From the NCBI RefSeq assembly GCF_024399415.1, contig NZ_CP029257.1:643501-707500 (forward strand): a stretch of DNA of 64,000 nucleotides, given 5' to 3'. The notes under the pieces are model-generated. The model did not search any database. It was not told the origin of the DNA and was given only the letters and a program-made list of their open reading frames with translations. Of the stretch, positions 25,979-37,000 are shown in pieces. Every line of letters starts with the position of its first letter. Position 1 is the stretch's first letter. The stretch is from Streptococcus oralis. Lineage in GTDB: Bacteria > Bacillota > Bacilli > Lactobacillales > Streptococcaceae. The position numbers and the translations under genes were made by a program.

Positions 25979-26179
25979 ATGTCACTTGAAAATAAATTGG
26001 AACAAGCAACTGGTGCTATCAAAGAAGGATTTGGGAAAGTTACTGGTGATAGCAAAACTGAAGCAGAAGGTGCTGTAGAAAAAACAGTTGCGAAAGCAAA
26101 AGAAGTTGTAGAAGATGCTAAAGGTGCTGTAGAAGGTGCCGTTGAAGGTCTTAAAAATTCATTTAAGAAAGAAGACTAA
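25979..26179 (+). CDS. CsbD-family small stress protein
   Basis: 66 residues, alanine-, lysine- and glutamate-rich, low complexity helix: [19 protein letters not shown] is the CsbD signature, followed by repeats of the [11 protein letters not shown] type. CsbD-like proteins accumulate under stress in Firmicutes; the molecular role is unknown. ATG 25979 follows AAAGGAGACAGAG closely; the longer in-frame form from 25901 has no ribosome site and non-conserved sequence. Confidence 0.88.
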   Translation: MSLENKLEQATGAIKEGFGKVTGDSKTEAEGAVEKTVAKAKEVVEDAKGAVEGAVEGLKNSFKKED

Positions 26180-26181
26180 AA

Positions 26182-26213
26182 AAATCAAGGGAATGCTTCC
26201 CTTGATTTTTTTA
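26182..26213. terminator. bidirectional intrinsic terminator
   Basis: AAATCAAGGGA / TCCCTTGATTT stem between the convergent CsbD-like gene and murE, with A and T runs on both sides. Confidence 0.88.
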
Positions 26214-27656
26214 TAGATAACGTTCTGCGATAGCTGCATCTCCAGGATAATCTTCTTTCTTTCCTTGGACGATCTGGTAACAATCAGCTCCCTTACCAGC
26301 AATAATCACGGCATCGAGTTCTTGATTTGTGATGGCCATCGCCGCCTTGATGGCTTGTTCACGATTGGCAATCTTTTCAACAGGATGACTGATATAGCTA
26401 CTGATTTCCTCTGCAATGGCCATTGGATCTTCATAGTTGGGGTCATCCGCAGTTAGAAAGACTTGAATCTCAGGATGTTGATTGAGAAGGAGTCCAAAGT
26501 CTTTGCGACGACTTTCACCCTTGTTTCCAGTCGAACCGAGAACCAGAGCGATCTTTCCAGTTTGATGGGTTTCAACAACAGAAATCAGTTTTTTCAGACT
26601 ATCGCCATTGTGGGCATAGTCGATGAAGATCTTGGCTCCATTTTTCTGAGTGAGAACTTCCATACGTCCAGGAACCCGGGTTGCAGCAATCCCTTTTTTG
26701 ATGTCCTCTAGACTGGCACCTAGACGAAGACAGGCAAGTCCTGCAGCAACTGCATTTTCTTGGTTAAAGTGGCCGATGAGTTGGATATCATAATCACCAG
26801 CGAGTTTACCTGTAGCTGAAAAGCTAAAGGCTTTGGAGTTCGCGATTTGGTTGCTTGACTGGCTACCATAGAAGTCATGTTCTTGATCTTCTACTTGTTC
26901 TTTCAATACAGAAAAGTGGTCCATGTCGCTATTAATGACAACTGCTCGGCTATTTTTCATCAAGAGACGTTTGTGGTAGAAGTAGTCTTCAAAGCTAGGA
27001 TGCTCAATCGGACCGATATGGTCAGGAGTGATGTTAAGAAAGACACCTACATCAAAGGTTAGACCATAGACTCGATGAACAAGATAGGCTTGGCTAGAGA
27101 CTTCCATTACAAGATGGGTTCTTCCATTCTTAACAGCCTGAGCCATCATGTCGAAAAGATCGATATTTTCGGGTGTTGAGAAGGAAGATTTAAAGAAGGT
27201 CTCGCCATCCAGAGTTGTGTTCATAGTTGACAAGAGAGCTGTTGGGTAGCGTTGAGATAGGATGTGGTAAGCAAAGTACGCTGCTGTTGTCTTTCCTTTT
27301 GTCCCTGTGAAAGCGAGAATTTTGAGTTTCTCTTGTGGATTGCCATAAAATTCCATAGCAATCAAACTCATGGCTTTTTTGATATCGTTCACAATGATGA
27401 CGGGGATACCGACTTCGTAGTCCTTTTCAGCTACATACCAACCTAACCCCTGCGAGATAGCTGAGAGCAGATATTCTTTTTTAAAGGCAACACCTTTTGC
27501 AAAAAAAAGAGTCCCTTCTTTTACTTTTCGACTGTCGTAACTGATGCTGTCAAAAACAACTTCACTGTAGTTGTAGTGGTAATGTCCTTGGTCAATAATC
27601 TCGCGAAAAAGGCCATCTTTCTTTAAAATATCTAATACGGTTTCAATCTTAATCAT
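26211..27656 (-). CDS. murE: UDP-MurNAc-tripeptide synthetase MurE (L-lysine adding)
   Basis: 481 residues. ATP site TGTKGKTT (about residue 110), the Mur-ligase central domain with [13 protein letters not shown], and the C-terminal domain with DDPNYEDP, the variant of the DNPR motif that selects L-lysine over diaminopimelate in Gram-positive cocci. It adds the third stem-peptide residue in the cytoplasm. I use the start at 27656 (MIKIETVLD), which gives the known pneumococcal length; the earlier in-frame Met at 27677 lies within the promoter. The -10 TATAAT is seven bases before the start codon, so the message is probably leaderless. Confidence 0.94.
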   Translation of the reverse strand: MIKIETVLDILKKDGLFREIIDQGHYHYNYSEVVFDSISYDSRKVKEGTLFFAKGVAFKKEYLLSAISQGLGWYVAEKDYEVGIPVIIVNDIKKAMSLIAMEFYGNPQEKLKILAFTGTKGKTTAAYFAYHILSQRYPTALLSTMNTTLDGETFFKSSFSTPENIDLFDMMAQAVKNGRTHLVMEVSSQAYLVHRVYGLTFDVGVFLNITPDHIGPIEHPSFEDYFYHKRLLMKNSRAVVINSDMDHFSVLKEQVEDQEHDFYGSQSSNQIANSKAFSFSATGKLAGDYDIQLIGHFNQENAVAAGLACLRLGASLEDIKKGIAATRVPGRMEVLTQKNGAKIFIDYAHNGDSLKKLISVVETHQTGKIALVLGSTGNKGESRRKDFGLLLNQHPEIQVFLTADDPNYEDPMAIAEEISSYISHPVEKIANREQAIKAAMAITNQELDAVIIAGKGADCYQIVQGKKEDYPGDAAIAERYL

Positions 27657-27692
27657 ACTTTCTATTATAAACTTCAAGCCCGAATTTTACAA
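27657..27692 (-). promoter_or_regulatory. murE promoter, leaderless layout
   Basis: On the minus strand: TTGTAA (27692-27687), 17-base spacer, TATAAT (27669-27664), then seven bases (27663-27657) to the ATG. Only a weak AGAAAG lies between. A divergent rightward TATAAT at about 27709 serves murJ. Confidence 0.65.
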
Positions 27693-27761
27693 GTAACAAG
27701 GAAAAGTTTATAATGGAAGATAAGGAACCTTTCCTAGTTATCAAAATTGAATGAGGAAGCT

Positions 27762-29384
27762 ATGTCTAACGAAAACAATCACCAGCAAGCCCAGATGTTG
27801 CGAGGGACTGCTTGGCTAACAGCTAGTAACTTTATTAGTCGCCTCCTTGGTGCTATCTACATTATTCCCTGGTATATCTGGATGGGGACCTATGCTGCCA
27901 AGGCAAATGGACTCTTTACCATGGGCTACAATATTTACGCCTGGTTCTTGCTGATTTCGACAGCGGGTATCCCAGTTGCGGTCGCCAAACAAGTGGCTAA
28001 GTACAATACCATGCGAGAAGAAGAGCATAGCTTTGCCTTGATTCGGAGTTTCCTAAGCTTTATGACGGGCTTAGGCATAGTCTTTGCTTTGGTCTTGTAT
28101 CTCTTTTCTCCTTGGTTAGCAGATTTGTCAGGTGTGGGGAAAGACCTGATTCCCATCATGCAGAGCTTGGCTTGGGCGGTCTTGATTTTCCCGTCTATGA
28201 GTGTCATCCGAGGTTTCTTCCAAGGGATGAATAACCTCAAACCCTATGCTATGAGTCAAATCGCCGAGCAGGTGATCCGTGTTATCTGGATGTTGATGGC
28301 AACCTTCTTCATTATGAAGATGGGTTCTGGTGACTACTTATCAGCCGTTACTCAATCGACATTTGCGGCCTTTGTGGGGATGGTGGCGAGTTTTGCAGTT
28401 TTGATTTATTTCCTTGCCCAAGAAGGTTTACTCAAAAGAGTATTTGAAACACGGGATAGGATCAATAGTAAGCGACTCTTAGTCGATACCATCAAGGAAG
28501 CCATTCCCTTTATCCTGACAGGATCAGCCATCCAGCTCTTCCAGATTTTAGACCAGATGACCTTTATCAATAGTATGAAGTGGTTTACCAACTACAGTAA
28601 TGAAGACTTGGTTGTCATGTTTTCTTATTTCTCTGCCAATCCTAATAAAATTACCATGATTTTAATCTCTGTAGGGGTTTCCATTGGTAGTGTCGGCTTG
28701 CCGCTTTTGACGGAAAACTATGTAAAAGGTGACTTGCCAGCTGCGGCTCGCCTAGTCCAAGATAGCCTCACCATGCTCTTCTTATTTTTACTGCCGGCAA
28801 CGGTTGGAGTGGTCATGGTAGGGGAGCCTCTTTATACAGTCTTTTACGGTAAGCCAGATAGTCTGGCCATGGGCTTGTTTGTCTTTGCAGTTTTGCAGTC
28901 TACTATCCTAGGCTTGTATATGGTCTTGTCTCCTATGCTTCAGGCCATGTTCCGAAACCGCAAGGCAGTTCTATACTTCATCTATGGTTCCATTGCTAAG
29001 ATTGTCTTGCAATTGCCAACCATTGCTATTTTCCATAGCTATGGTCCCTTGATTTCAACGACTATCGGACTAATCATTCCGAATGTCCTGATGTACCGAG
29101 ACATCTGCCAGGTAACGGGTGCTCGTCGAAAGATAATCTTGAAGCGAACCATTTTGATTACCATCTTGACCCTTGTCATGTTTATCCTAGTTGGCTTCTT
29201 GCAGTGGCTACTCGGTTTTGTCTTCCAACCAAGTGGACGTTTTTGGAGTTTCCTTTATGTGGCTCTCATCGGAGGGCTTGGAGGAGGCCTTTATGGTTTG
29301 ATGAGCCTACGGACACGACTCTTGGACAAGATAATTGGAAAGGCTCAAGCAGACCGACTACGTACACGATTGAAAATATCGTAA
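27762..29384 (+). CDS. murJ: lipid II flippase MurJ (YtgP-type MATE/MOP exporter)
   Basis: 540 residues, about 14 membrane helices, of the polysaccharide-exporter/MOP superfamily. The N-terminal RGTAWLTASNFISRLLGAIY and the SYFSANPNKITMILISVGVSIGS region are typical of YtgP proteins. Streptococcal YtgP replaces E. coli MurJ, so it moves lipid II to the outer face. ATG 27762 follows GAGGAAGC; the TTG at 27747 has no site. Divergent from murE, so two steps of wall synthesis share one control region. Confidence 0.88.
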   Translation: MSNENNHQQAQMLRGTAWLTASNFISRLLGAIYIIPWYIWMGTYAAKANGLFTMGYNIYAWFLLISTAGIPVAVAKQVAKYNTMREEEHSFALIRSFLSFMTGLGIVFALVLYLFSPWLADLSGVGKDLIPIMQSLAWAVLIFPSMSVIRGFFQGMNNLKPYAMSQIAEQVIRVIWMLMATFFIMKMGSGDYLSAVTQSTFAAFVGMVASFAVLIYFLAQEGLLKRVFETRDRINSKRLLVDTIKEAIPFILTGSAIQLFQILDQMTFINSMKWFTNYSNEDLVVMFSYFSANPNKITMILISVGVSIGSVGLPLLTENYVKGDLPAAARLVQDSLTMLFLFLLPATVGVVMVGEPLYTVFYGKPDSLAMGLFVFAVLQSTILGLYMVLSPMLQAMFRNRKAVLYFIYGSIAKIVLQLPTIAIFHSYGPLISTTIGLIIPNVLMYRDICQVTGARRKIILKRTILITILTLVMFILVGFLQWLLGFVFQPSGRFWSFLYVALIGGLGGGLYGLMSLRTRLLDKIIGKAQADRLRTRLKIS

Positions 29385-29411
29385 AAAGATTTATAAATAA
29401 AAGTAATAAAT

Positions 29412-29440
29412 TTAACCTTTCTTTAACAGAAAGGTTTTTA
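29412..29440 (+). terminator. intrinsic terminator of murJ
   Basis: AACCTTTCT / AGAAAGGTT stem and T tract. Confidence 0.85.
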
Positions 29441-29525
29441 TACTACATTTTTCTAAAAAAAAGAGAACTTTTTCTAAAATCAAGAGCAAAAAATATGCTT
29501 TTTTAAGGTTTTCTTCAGAAATCGC

Positions 29526-29554
29526 TTGACTAAATAAAACCAAAGCTGTATAAT
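29526..29554 (+). promoter_or_regulatory. aliB promoter
   Basis: TTGACT (29526-29531), 17-base spacer, TATAAT (29549-29554); start expected near 29561, leader about 25 bases with AGGAGG. Confidence 0.7.
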
Positions 29555-29586
29555 AAGACAAAACTTTTAAACAGGAGGTTCTGGAA

Positions 29587-31545
29587 ATGAAAAAGTCTAA
29601 GGCCAAGTATCTGACACTTGCAAGTGTCGTGTTAAGCGCAGGTATCTTACTGAGCGCATGTGGAAATTCAAGTAGCGCTACTAAAACATATAACTATGTT
29701 TATTCGAACGATCCATCTAGTTTGAACTATCTTGCAGAAAACCGTGCAACAACCAATGACATCGTGACCAATTTGGTGGATGGGTTAATGGAAAATGACC
29801 AATATGGTAACTATGTTCCATCATTGGCAGAGGATTGGACTGTTTCTCAGGACGGTTTGACCTATACTTACAAATTGCGTAAGGATGCAAAATGGTATAC
29901 TTATGAGGGTGAAGAATACGCCCCTGTAACGGCCCAAGACTTTGTGACAGGTTTGAAATATGCTGCTGATAAAAAATCCGAAGCTTTGTACCTTGTTCAA
30001 GACTCGGTAGCAGGTTTGGATGACTATATCAACGGGAAAACAACTGACTTTTCAACTGTCGGTGTTAAGGCGATTGACGACCAAACGGTTCAGTACACTT
30101 TGACACGTCCAGAATCTTATTGGAATTCTAAAACAACTTCAACCATTCTCTTCCCTGTCAATGCAGATTTCTTAAAATCAAAAGGGGATGACTTTGGTAA
30201 GGTAGATCCTTCTAGTATTTTGTACAATGGACCTTTCTTAATGAAATCTTTTGTTTCAAAATCTGTTATCGAATTCAAGAAAAATCCCAACTACTGGGAT
30301 GAAAAGAATGTCTTTGTGGATGATGTGAAATTGGCCTATTATGATGGTAGTGACCAAGATGCACTAGCACGTAACTTTGTAGAAGGAGTCTATAGCTACG
30401 CGCGTCTCTATCCAAATAGCTCAAGCTTTGAAGGCATTAAAGAGAAGAACAAGGATAACATCATCTATAGTATGCAAAATGCAACTTCTTATTACTTGAA
30501 CTTCAACTTGGACAGAAAATCTTATAACTTCACTTCTAAGTCCTCTGATATCGAAAAGAAATCAACCCAAGAAGCAGTTCTTAATAAAAACTTCCGTCAA
30601 GCCTTCAACTATGCTTATAATCGTACAGCCTATGGAGCACAATCTCAAGGGGAGGACGGAGCAACGAAGATTATTCGTAACTTGGTTGTACCTCCAACAT
30701 TTGTAAGTATCAACGGAAAAGACTTTGGCGATGTTGTTTCAGAAAAGATGGTCAACTATGGCCAAGAATGGCAAGGAATCAACTTTGCAGATGCACAAGA
30801 TCCATACTACAATCCTGACAAGGCTAAAGCTAAATTTGCAGAAGCTAAGAAAGAATTGGAAGCTAAGGGTGTGCAATTCCCAATCCACTTGGATGTATCT
30901 GTAGACCAATCAGCTAAAAAAGGTGTACTTGAAGCAAGCTCTTTGAAACAATCCATCGAATCTGTTCTAGGAGCTGAGAATGTGGTTATCGATATCCAAC
31001 AGCTATCAACAGATGACTTTGACAACTCTAGCTACCTAGCTCAAACTGCAGCTCAAAAAGACTTTGATATCTATAATGGCGGTTGGAGTGCGGACTACTT
31101 GGATCCATCAAGTTATCTTGATATCTTAAATGTCAATAACGGTGGTATGTTGCAAAACATTGGTCTAGAACCAGGTGAGGTCAATGACAAGGCTAAGGCA
31201 GTTGGTCTGGATACTTACACTCAAATGTTAGAAGAAGCGAACAAGGAGCAAGATCCAGCAAAACGTTATGAAAAATATGCTGAAATTCAAGCTTGGCTCG
31301 TTGATAGCGCCCTTGCAATTCCAAACGTTTCTCAGGGTGGAACACCGACCTTGAGAAAGACAGTTCCATTCTCATCACCATTCTCACAAGCTGGAAATAA
31401 GGGTGTCGAATCATACAAGTATCTCAAGTTACAAGATAAGACTGTAACGGCTGATGAGTATGAAAAAGCTAAAGAAAAATGGCTAAAAGAAAAAGAAGAA
31501 TCAAATAAAAAAGCCCAAGAAGAACTGGCAAAACACGTTAAATAA
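29587..31545 (+). CDS. aliB: oligopeptide-binding lipoprotein AliB
   Basis: 652 residues, the same length as pneumococcal AliB. Signal peptide with lipobox LSAC (lipid-bearing Cys at about residue 25), then an SBP-5 (OppA-like) substrate-binding fold: SNDPSSLNYL, VTAQDFVTGLKYA, and the NGGWSADYLDPSSYLDI hinge. It captures peptides for the Ami oligopeptide permease; no permease genes are nearby, as for the pneumococcal orphan binding proteins. AliB-type proteins recognise foreign peptides and affect competence and colonisation. It has its own promoter and terminator. Confidence 0.93.
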   Translation: MKKSKAKYLTLASVVLSAGILLSACGNSSSATKTYNYVYSNDPSSLNYLAENRATTNDIVTNLVDGLMENDQYGNYVPSLAEDWTVSQDGLTYTYKLRKDAKWYTYEGEEYAPVTAQDFVTGLKYAADKKSEALYLVQDSVAGLDDYINGKTTDFSTVGVKAIDDQTVQYTLTRPESYWNSKTTSTILFPVNADFLKSKGDDFGKVDPSSILYNGPFLMKSFVSKSVIEFKKNPNYWDEKNVFVDDVKLAYYDGSDQDALARNFVEGVYSYARLYPNSSSFEGIKEKNKDNIIYSMQNATSYYLNFNLDRKSYNFTSKSSDIEKKSTQEAVLNKNFRQAFNYAYNRTAYGAQSQGEDGATKIIRNLVVPPTFVSINGKDFGDVVSEKMVNYGQEWQGINFADAQDPYYNPDKAKAKFAEAKKELEAKGVQFPIHLDVSVDQSAKKGVLEASSLKQSIESVLGAENVVIDIQQLSTDDFDNSSYLAQTAAQKDFDIYNGGWSADYLDPSSYLDILNVNNGGMLQNIGLEPGEVNDKAKAVGLDTYTQMLEEANKEQDPAKRYEKYAEIQAWLVDSALAIPNVSQGGTPTLRKTVPFSSPFSQAGNKGVESYKYLKLQDKTVTADEYEKAKEKWLKEKEESNKKAQEELAKHVK

Positions 31546-31562
31546 CCAGTCTATTCAACAGG

Positions 31563-31597
31563 AAAAACGATAGTTTCTCAAGGAACTATCGTTTTTA
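31563..31597 (+). terminator. intrinsic terminator of aliB
   Basis: AAACGATAGTTTC / GAACTATCGTTT stem with TCAAG loop and T tract. Confidence 0.88.
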
Positions 31598-31690
31598 TAT
31601 AGTTTGAAACTATAACTAGCTCTTGAAAACAAGAAAATGAGTTAGTAAAAATAAGTGGTACAATAGTTACTATAGATTTGGAGGTATTGT

Positions 31691-32785
31691 ATGAGCAAAG
31701 AACTACACATCAACACAATTTTGGCCCAGGCTGGGATCAAGTCAGATGAGGCTACAGGTGCCTTGGTAACACCGCTTCATTTTTCAACCACTTATCAGCA
31801 TCCGGAGTTCGGTCAGTCTACGGGATTTGACTATACTCGGACTAAAAACCCAACTCGCAGTAAAGCGGAGGAGGTCTTGGCGGCTATTGAGTCAGCAGAC
31901 TATGCCCTAGCGACAAGCTCAGGAATGGCTGCGATTGTACTGGCCTTTAGTGTTTTTCCAGTAGGAAGTAAAGTCTTGGCTGTGCGTGATCTGTATGGGG
32001 GTTCTTTCCGTTGGTTCAACCAAGTGGAGCAAGAAGGCCGTTTCCATTTTACCTATGCCAATACAGAAGAAGAGCTAATTGCTGAGTTAGAGAAAGATGT
32101 GGATGTTCTCTATATCGAAACACCAACCAATCCCTTGATGTTGGAATTTGATATTGCCAAACTAGCCAAACTAGCTCATGCCAAGGGTGCCAAGGTAGTG
32201 GTGGACAATACCTTCTACAGTCCGATTTATCAACGTCCGATTGAAGACGGTGCGGATATCGTTCTTCATTCTGCCACCAAGTACTTAGCAGGGCACAATG
32301 ATGTCTTAGCTGGGGTGGTTGTGACTAATAGTTTAGAACTATATGAGCAATTGTTCTACAATTTGAATACGACTGGTGCGGTCTTGTCACCATTTGATAG
32401 TTATCAGTTGATTCGTGGTCTCAAAACCCTGCCTCTTCGTATGGAGCGTTCTACAGCCAATGCCCAAGAAGTGGTTGCCTTTTTGAAGGCTTCACCTGCT
32501 GTCAAGGAAGTGCTCTATACAGGACGTGGAGGCATGATTTCCTTTAAAGTAGTGGATGAAAAACGTATTCCTCATATTTTAAATAGCCTCAAGGTCTTCT
32601 CTTTTGCGGAAAGTTTGGGTGGGGTGGAGAGTCTGATCACCTATCCGACGACTCAAACCCATGCGGATATTCCAGCAGAAGTGCGCCATTCCTATGGCTT
32701 AACAGATGACCTCTTGCGCTTGTCAATTGGGATTGAAGATGCTAGAGATTTGATTGCGGACTTGCGCCAAGCTTTGGAAGGATAA
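31691..32785 (+). CDS. metB: trans-sulfuration PLP enzyme (cystathionine gamma-synthase / beta-lyase family)
   Basis: 364 residues of the Cys/Met metabolism PLP family. Seen: DYTRTKNPTRSKAEE, SSGMAAIVLAFS for the phosphate cradle, YIETPTNPL, VVDNTFYSPIYQRP and the PLP lysine in LHSATKYLAGHNDVLAG (about residue 196). It either joins O-acylhomoserine with cysteine (MetB) or cleaves cystathionine (MetC); sequence alone does not settle this. The next gene, seven bases on, encodes a MalY/PatB-type lyase, so together they could run both steps from cysteine to homocysteine. Confidence 0.85.
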   Translation: MSKELHINTILAQAGIKSDEATGALVTPLHFSTTYQHPEFGQSTGFDYTRTKNPTRSKAEEVLAAIESADYALATSSGMAAIVLAFSVFPVGSKVLAVRDLYGGSFRWFNQVEQEGRFHFTYANTEEELIAELEKDVDVLYIETPTNPLMLEFDIAKLAKLAHAKGAKVVVDNTFYSPIYQRPIEDGADIVLHSATKYLAGHNDVLAGVVVTNSLELYEQLFYNLNTTGAVLSPFDSYQLIRGLKTLPLRMERSTANAQEVVAFLKASPAVKEVLYTGRGGMISFKVVDEKRIPHILNSLKVFSFAESLGGVESLITYPTTQTHADIPAEVRHSYGLTDDLLRLSIGIEDARDLIADLRQALEG

Positions 32786-32792
32786 GATAGAT

Positions 32793-33959
32793 ATGGGAAA
32801 ATATGATTTTACAAGCCTGCCCAATCGTTTTGGGCACCATACCTATAAATGGAAAGAAGCAGAAGCTGATCGAGAAGTTCTACCAGCCTGGATAGCAGAT
32901 ATGGACTTTGTGGTTTTGCCTGAAGTTCGACAAGCTGTACAAGCCTACGCAGATCAGTTGGTCTATGGCTATACTTATGCTAGTGATGCTTTGATTGAGT
33001 CGGTTCAGGACTGGGAAGCCAGTCAACACGGGTATCACTTTGACAAGGATGCCCTCGTCTTTATAGAGGGAGTGGTACCAGCTATTTCAACAGCTATTCA
33101 AGCCTTTACAAAAGAAGGAGAGGCGGTTCTGATTAACACACCGGTCTATCCACCTTTTGCCCGCAGTGTCAAACTCAACAATCGCAGATTGATTACCAAT
33201 TCTTTGGTGGAAAAGGATGGGCTGTTTGAGATTGACTTTGACCAGTTGGAGAATCAATTGGTAGAAGAGGATGTGAAGCTTTATATCCTTTGCAATCCCC
33301 ACAATCCTGGTGGACGTGTTTGGGAAAAGGAAGTGTTAGAAAAGATTGGGCATCTCTGCCAAAAACATGGTGTTTTGTTGGTTTCAGATGAGATTCACCA
33401 AGATTTGGCTCTCTTTGGTCGCAAACACCAGTCTTTTAACACCATTGATCCCGCCTTTAAAGATTTTGCCCTTATCTTGAGTAGTGCCACTAAGACCTTT
33501 AATATTGCTGGGACCAAGAATTCCTATGCAGTTATTGAAAATCCAAAGCTTCGTGTGGCTTTCCAAAAACGTCAGTTGGCCAATAACCAACATGAAATCT
33601 CAGGCTTGGGGTATTTGGCGACAGAAGCTGCCTACCGTTATGGTAAGGACTGGTTAGGAGAGTTGAAAGAAGTCATCGAGGACCACATTAACTATGTAGT
33701 AGATATTTTGGGCAACGAAACCAAGATTAAGGTCATGAAACCACAAGGTACCTACTTGATCTGGCTTGATTTTTCAGCCTATGACCTAACAGATGACCGC
33801 TTGCAAGAGCTTTTGAAGAATGAAGCCAAGGTTATCTTGAACCGAGGTTTGGACTTTGGTGAGGAAGGAACTCTTCATGCCCGTCTCAATGTAGCTATGC
33901 CGAAGTCAGTACTGGAAGAGGTTTGTCAACGCATCGTGACCACTTTTGCTACCCTTTAA
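32793..33959 (+). CDS. MalY/PatB family C-S lyase (aminotransferase fold)
   Basis: 388 residues, fold-type I PLP enzyme. N-terminal NRFGHHTYKW and LPAWIADMDF are the MalY/PatB signature; CNPHNPGGRVW, SDEIHQDL, and the PLP lysine in SSATKTFNIAGTKNSYA follow. Members cleave cystathionine or cysteine conjugates at the beta C-S bond, yielding homocysteine or H2S. ATG 32793 is placed after GGAAGGAT; the in-frame codon at 32754 lies inside the upstream gene. It forms a two-gene operon with the trans-sulfuration enzyme. Confidence 0.86.
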   Translation: MGKYDFTSLPNRFGHHTYKWKEAEADREVLPAWIADMDFVVLPEVRQAVQAYADQLVYGYTYASDALIESVQDWEASQHGYHFDKDALVFIEGVVPAISTAIQAFTKEGEAVLINTPVYPPFARSVKLNNRRLITNSLVEKDGLFEIDFDQLENQLVEEDVKLYILCNPHNPGGRVWEKEVLEKIGHLCQKHGVLLVSDEIHQDLALFGRKHQSFNTIDPAFKDFALILSSATKTFNIAGTKNSYAVIENPKLRVAFQKRQLANNQHEISGLGYLATEAAYRYGKDWLGELKEVIEDHINYVVDILGNETKIKVMKPQGTYLIWLDFSAYDLTDDRLQELLKNEAKVILNRGLDFGEEGTLHARLNVAMPKSVLEEVCQRIVTTFATL

Positions 33960-33965
33960 AAATCG

Positions 33966-34003
33966 AGCCTTCTAGGAGAAAAGTCTTCCTAAAAGGCTAT
34001 TTT
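33966..34003 (+). terminator. probable intrinsic terminator
   Basis: AGCCTTCTAGGAG / CTTCCTAAAAGGCT imperfect stem, short T tract. Confidence 0.55.
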
Positions 34004-34051
34004 CATAGGGGAAAATGTGGTATAATGAAAAGATAAGATAAAGGGGTAACT

Positions 34052-37000
34052 ATGGCTAAATTGATTCCAGGGAAGTTGCGCATGGAGGGTGTTTCCCTCT
34101 ATGAGAAGGGCAAGATTGAGATCATCAAGGAAAAAGGGAATCGCCTCTATACTCGTGTGTCGGGAGAAGACTTGCGCTACAGTTTAGAGGATGATCTGGT
34201 TTTTTGTGCTTGCGATTTTTTCCAAAAAAGAGGTTACTGTGTTCACCTCGCAGCGCTCGAGCATTATCTGAAGAACGACGAAGAAGGCCAGGTGATTTTA
34301 CAAGCCTTAGAAAAAGGACATGAAGAGCAAGAAGAGGTCGAAACCAAGGTTGGTTTTGGTGGTAGTTTTTTGGAGCGTATCCAACCTCAGAAGAGAGAGA
34401 AAATCTACACTTTGTCGGCTCAAGGCCAGGTAGAAGCTGGAACCAATCGCCTCCTTTGGACTCTCCGAATCGGTTTAGTTGATAGTCAAAAATATTATGT
34501 CATTCGTGACATCCCTCTCTTTTTGAAGGTCTTGGTCCATCGAAAGCCATATATGATTGGGAAGCACTATGAAAATGACTTGTCTTGGGATGCTTTTGAT
34601 ACAGCTAGTCAAGAAGTTCTTACTTTTTTATGTGGCTTGATTGAGGAGGGACTGAGTCAAGACCTCTTTTTCCCCAATCAAGGCCGTCACCTCTTTTTCC
34701 CTCTGACCTTTTTTGAGCAGGGAGTGGAGTTGCTGATGAACTTGGAGGATTTTCATTTTGAACACCAGATTACAAGTTATGAAAATCTTCTCTTTCATGA
34801 TTTAGATCCAGATGCAGAACTGTTCTCTTTTTCCGTGCAGGAGTATCCCGATTATTTTGAGATGGAAATTTCTGAGACTGAGCGAGTTAACGTATTCTAT
34901 GGAGGGGCAGTTCTCTTTCGTAAGGGGAATCTTTATCTCTTAAACCCTAAACAAATCAGCCTCCTAAAGGAAGTCAAGAAGCTTCCTCAGGAGGAAAGAG
35001 GGAGGAAATGTCTCCAGTTTGACAACAGTGATCGCGACCGTCTGGCCGCCTGTCTTCCCTTGTTTGGACAGCTAGGAACAGTGTCTGCCCCCGAGCGCTT
35101 GCAAATCAGACCCTTTTCACCAATCTTTTGCTTTGATAGGGAGGATGACGGCCGCATTCGCTTAGATATCCAGTTTGACTATGGAGATGTTAAGGTGACT
35201 AGTCGTCAACAGCTGGAACAATTACCTTTTTCAAGTGATGCCGTCTTGGAAAACCAGCTATTTCAGGTTTGTTTAGGGGCTGGTTTTGAGGCTGATTTTC
35301 AGTCTTGGAGACAGGCTTTGAAGCCAGAGGCAGTTTATTCTTTCTTTCACCATACGATTCCAGCTTTTGAGAAGTTGGGCCAGGTTTTCTTGTCTGATGA
35401 GATGAATCAGCTCTACAGTGTCCAAGCTCCTCAGGTTCAGATTGAGCCCAAGGGAGGACTGTTGGAGATTCAATTTGATTTCCAAGGGATTGCCCAAGAA
35501 GAGATTGATCAAGCTCTTAAAGCCCTGACCAGCAATCAGGATTTCTATATCAGTTCTTCTGACCAAGTGTACTTTTTTGATGAGGAAACCAAGCAGATTC
35601 GTCAAAATTTGCAGGAACTGGGGGTTGAGCTAAAAGATGGTTCTTTCCAAGCGCGAAAATCTCTGGCTTATAGCCTTTCTCAGCTTTTTGAAGGTCGAGA
35701 TCGGATCTCCTTCTCGGAAGAATTTCAGCATTTAGCTCATGATTTGACCCATCCAGAGGACTTTCCTTTGGGAGATATACAGGTTCAGGCGAGTTTGAGA
35801 GATTATCAGGAAAAGGGTGTTCGTTGGCTCCAGATGCTTCATCACTATGGCTTTGGTGGCATCCTAGCCGATGATATGGGACTGGGAAAAACATTGCAAA
35901 CCATTGCTTTTTTGACTAGTCAGGTGACAGAAGATAGTCGGGTCTTGATTTTAGCGCCGTCAGGTTTAATCTACAACTGGGCAGATGAATTCAGGAAATT
36001 TGCCCCACAGTTGGATTTGGCTGTCGTTCATGGTTTGAAAGCGAATCGAGAAGCGATTCTTTCTGAAAATCACCAAATCTATGTGACTAGCTATGCCACC
36101 TTTCGTCAAGACAGCGAGCTTTATCAAGAGATGGCTTTTGATTTTCTCTTCTTAGATGAAGCCCAGGTCATGAAAAATGCCCAAACCAAGATTGCTCAGA
36201 GTTTGCGCCAGTTTGTGGTGCCGGCAGTCTTTGCTTTGTCAGGTACGCCTATTGAAAACCATTTAGGAGAGTTGTGGTCTATCTTTCAAATTGTGCTTCC
36301 AGGACTCTTACCAAGTAAAAAGGAGTTTATGAAATTACCGGCTGATCGAGTCGCGCAGTTTATCAAGCCCTTTGTCATGAGGCGTAAGAAAGAAGAAGTT
36401 CTTACAGAACTGCCTGATCTGATCGAAGTCGTCTATAAAAATGAACTGGAAGACCAACAGAAGGCTATCTATCTAGCCCAGTTGCAACAGATGAGAGACC
36501 GCCTAGCGCAAGTGACCGATCAAGAATTCCAGAGAAGTCGGGTAGAAATCTTATCTGGACTCATGCGTTTGCGTCAAATCTGCGATACGCCAGCTCTCTT
36601 CATGGACGATTACCAGGGAGCTAGTGGTAAACTCGATAGTCTCCGAGATTTATTGCTACAAGTGGCTGATGGTGGGCATCGGGTCTTGATTTTCTCCCAG
36701 TTCAAAGGAATGTTGGAAAAAATCGAGCAAGAACTCCCAGACTTGGGCTTGACCTCCTTCAAAATCACAGGTTCAACTCCTGCTCATGACAGACAAGAGA
36801 TGACCAAGGCCTTTAATCAGGGAGAAAGAGACGCCTTTCTCATCTCTCTGAAGGCAGGTGGTGTTGGTCTCAATCTAACGGGAGCTGATACGGTTATTTT
36901 GGTTGACCTTTGGTGGAATCCCGCTGTCGAAGCCCAGGCTATCGGACGTGCCCATCGTATGGGACAGGAGCAGAAGGTAGAGGTTTATCGCTTAATTACA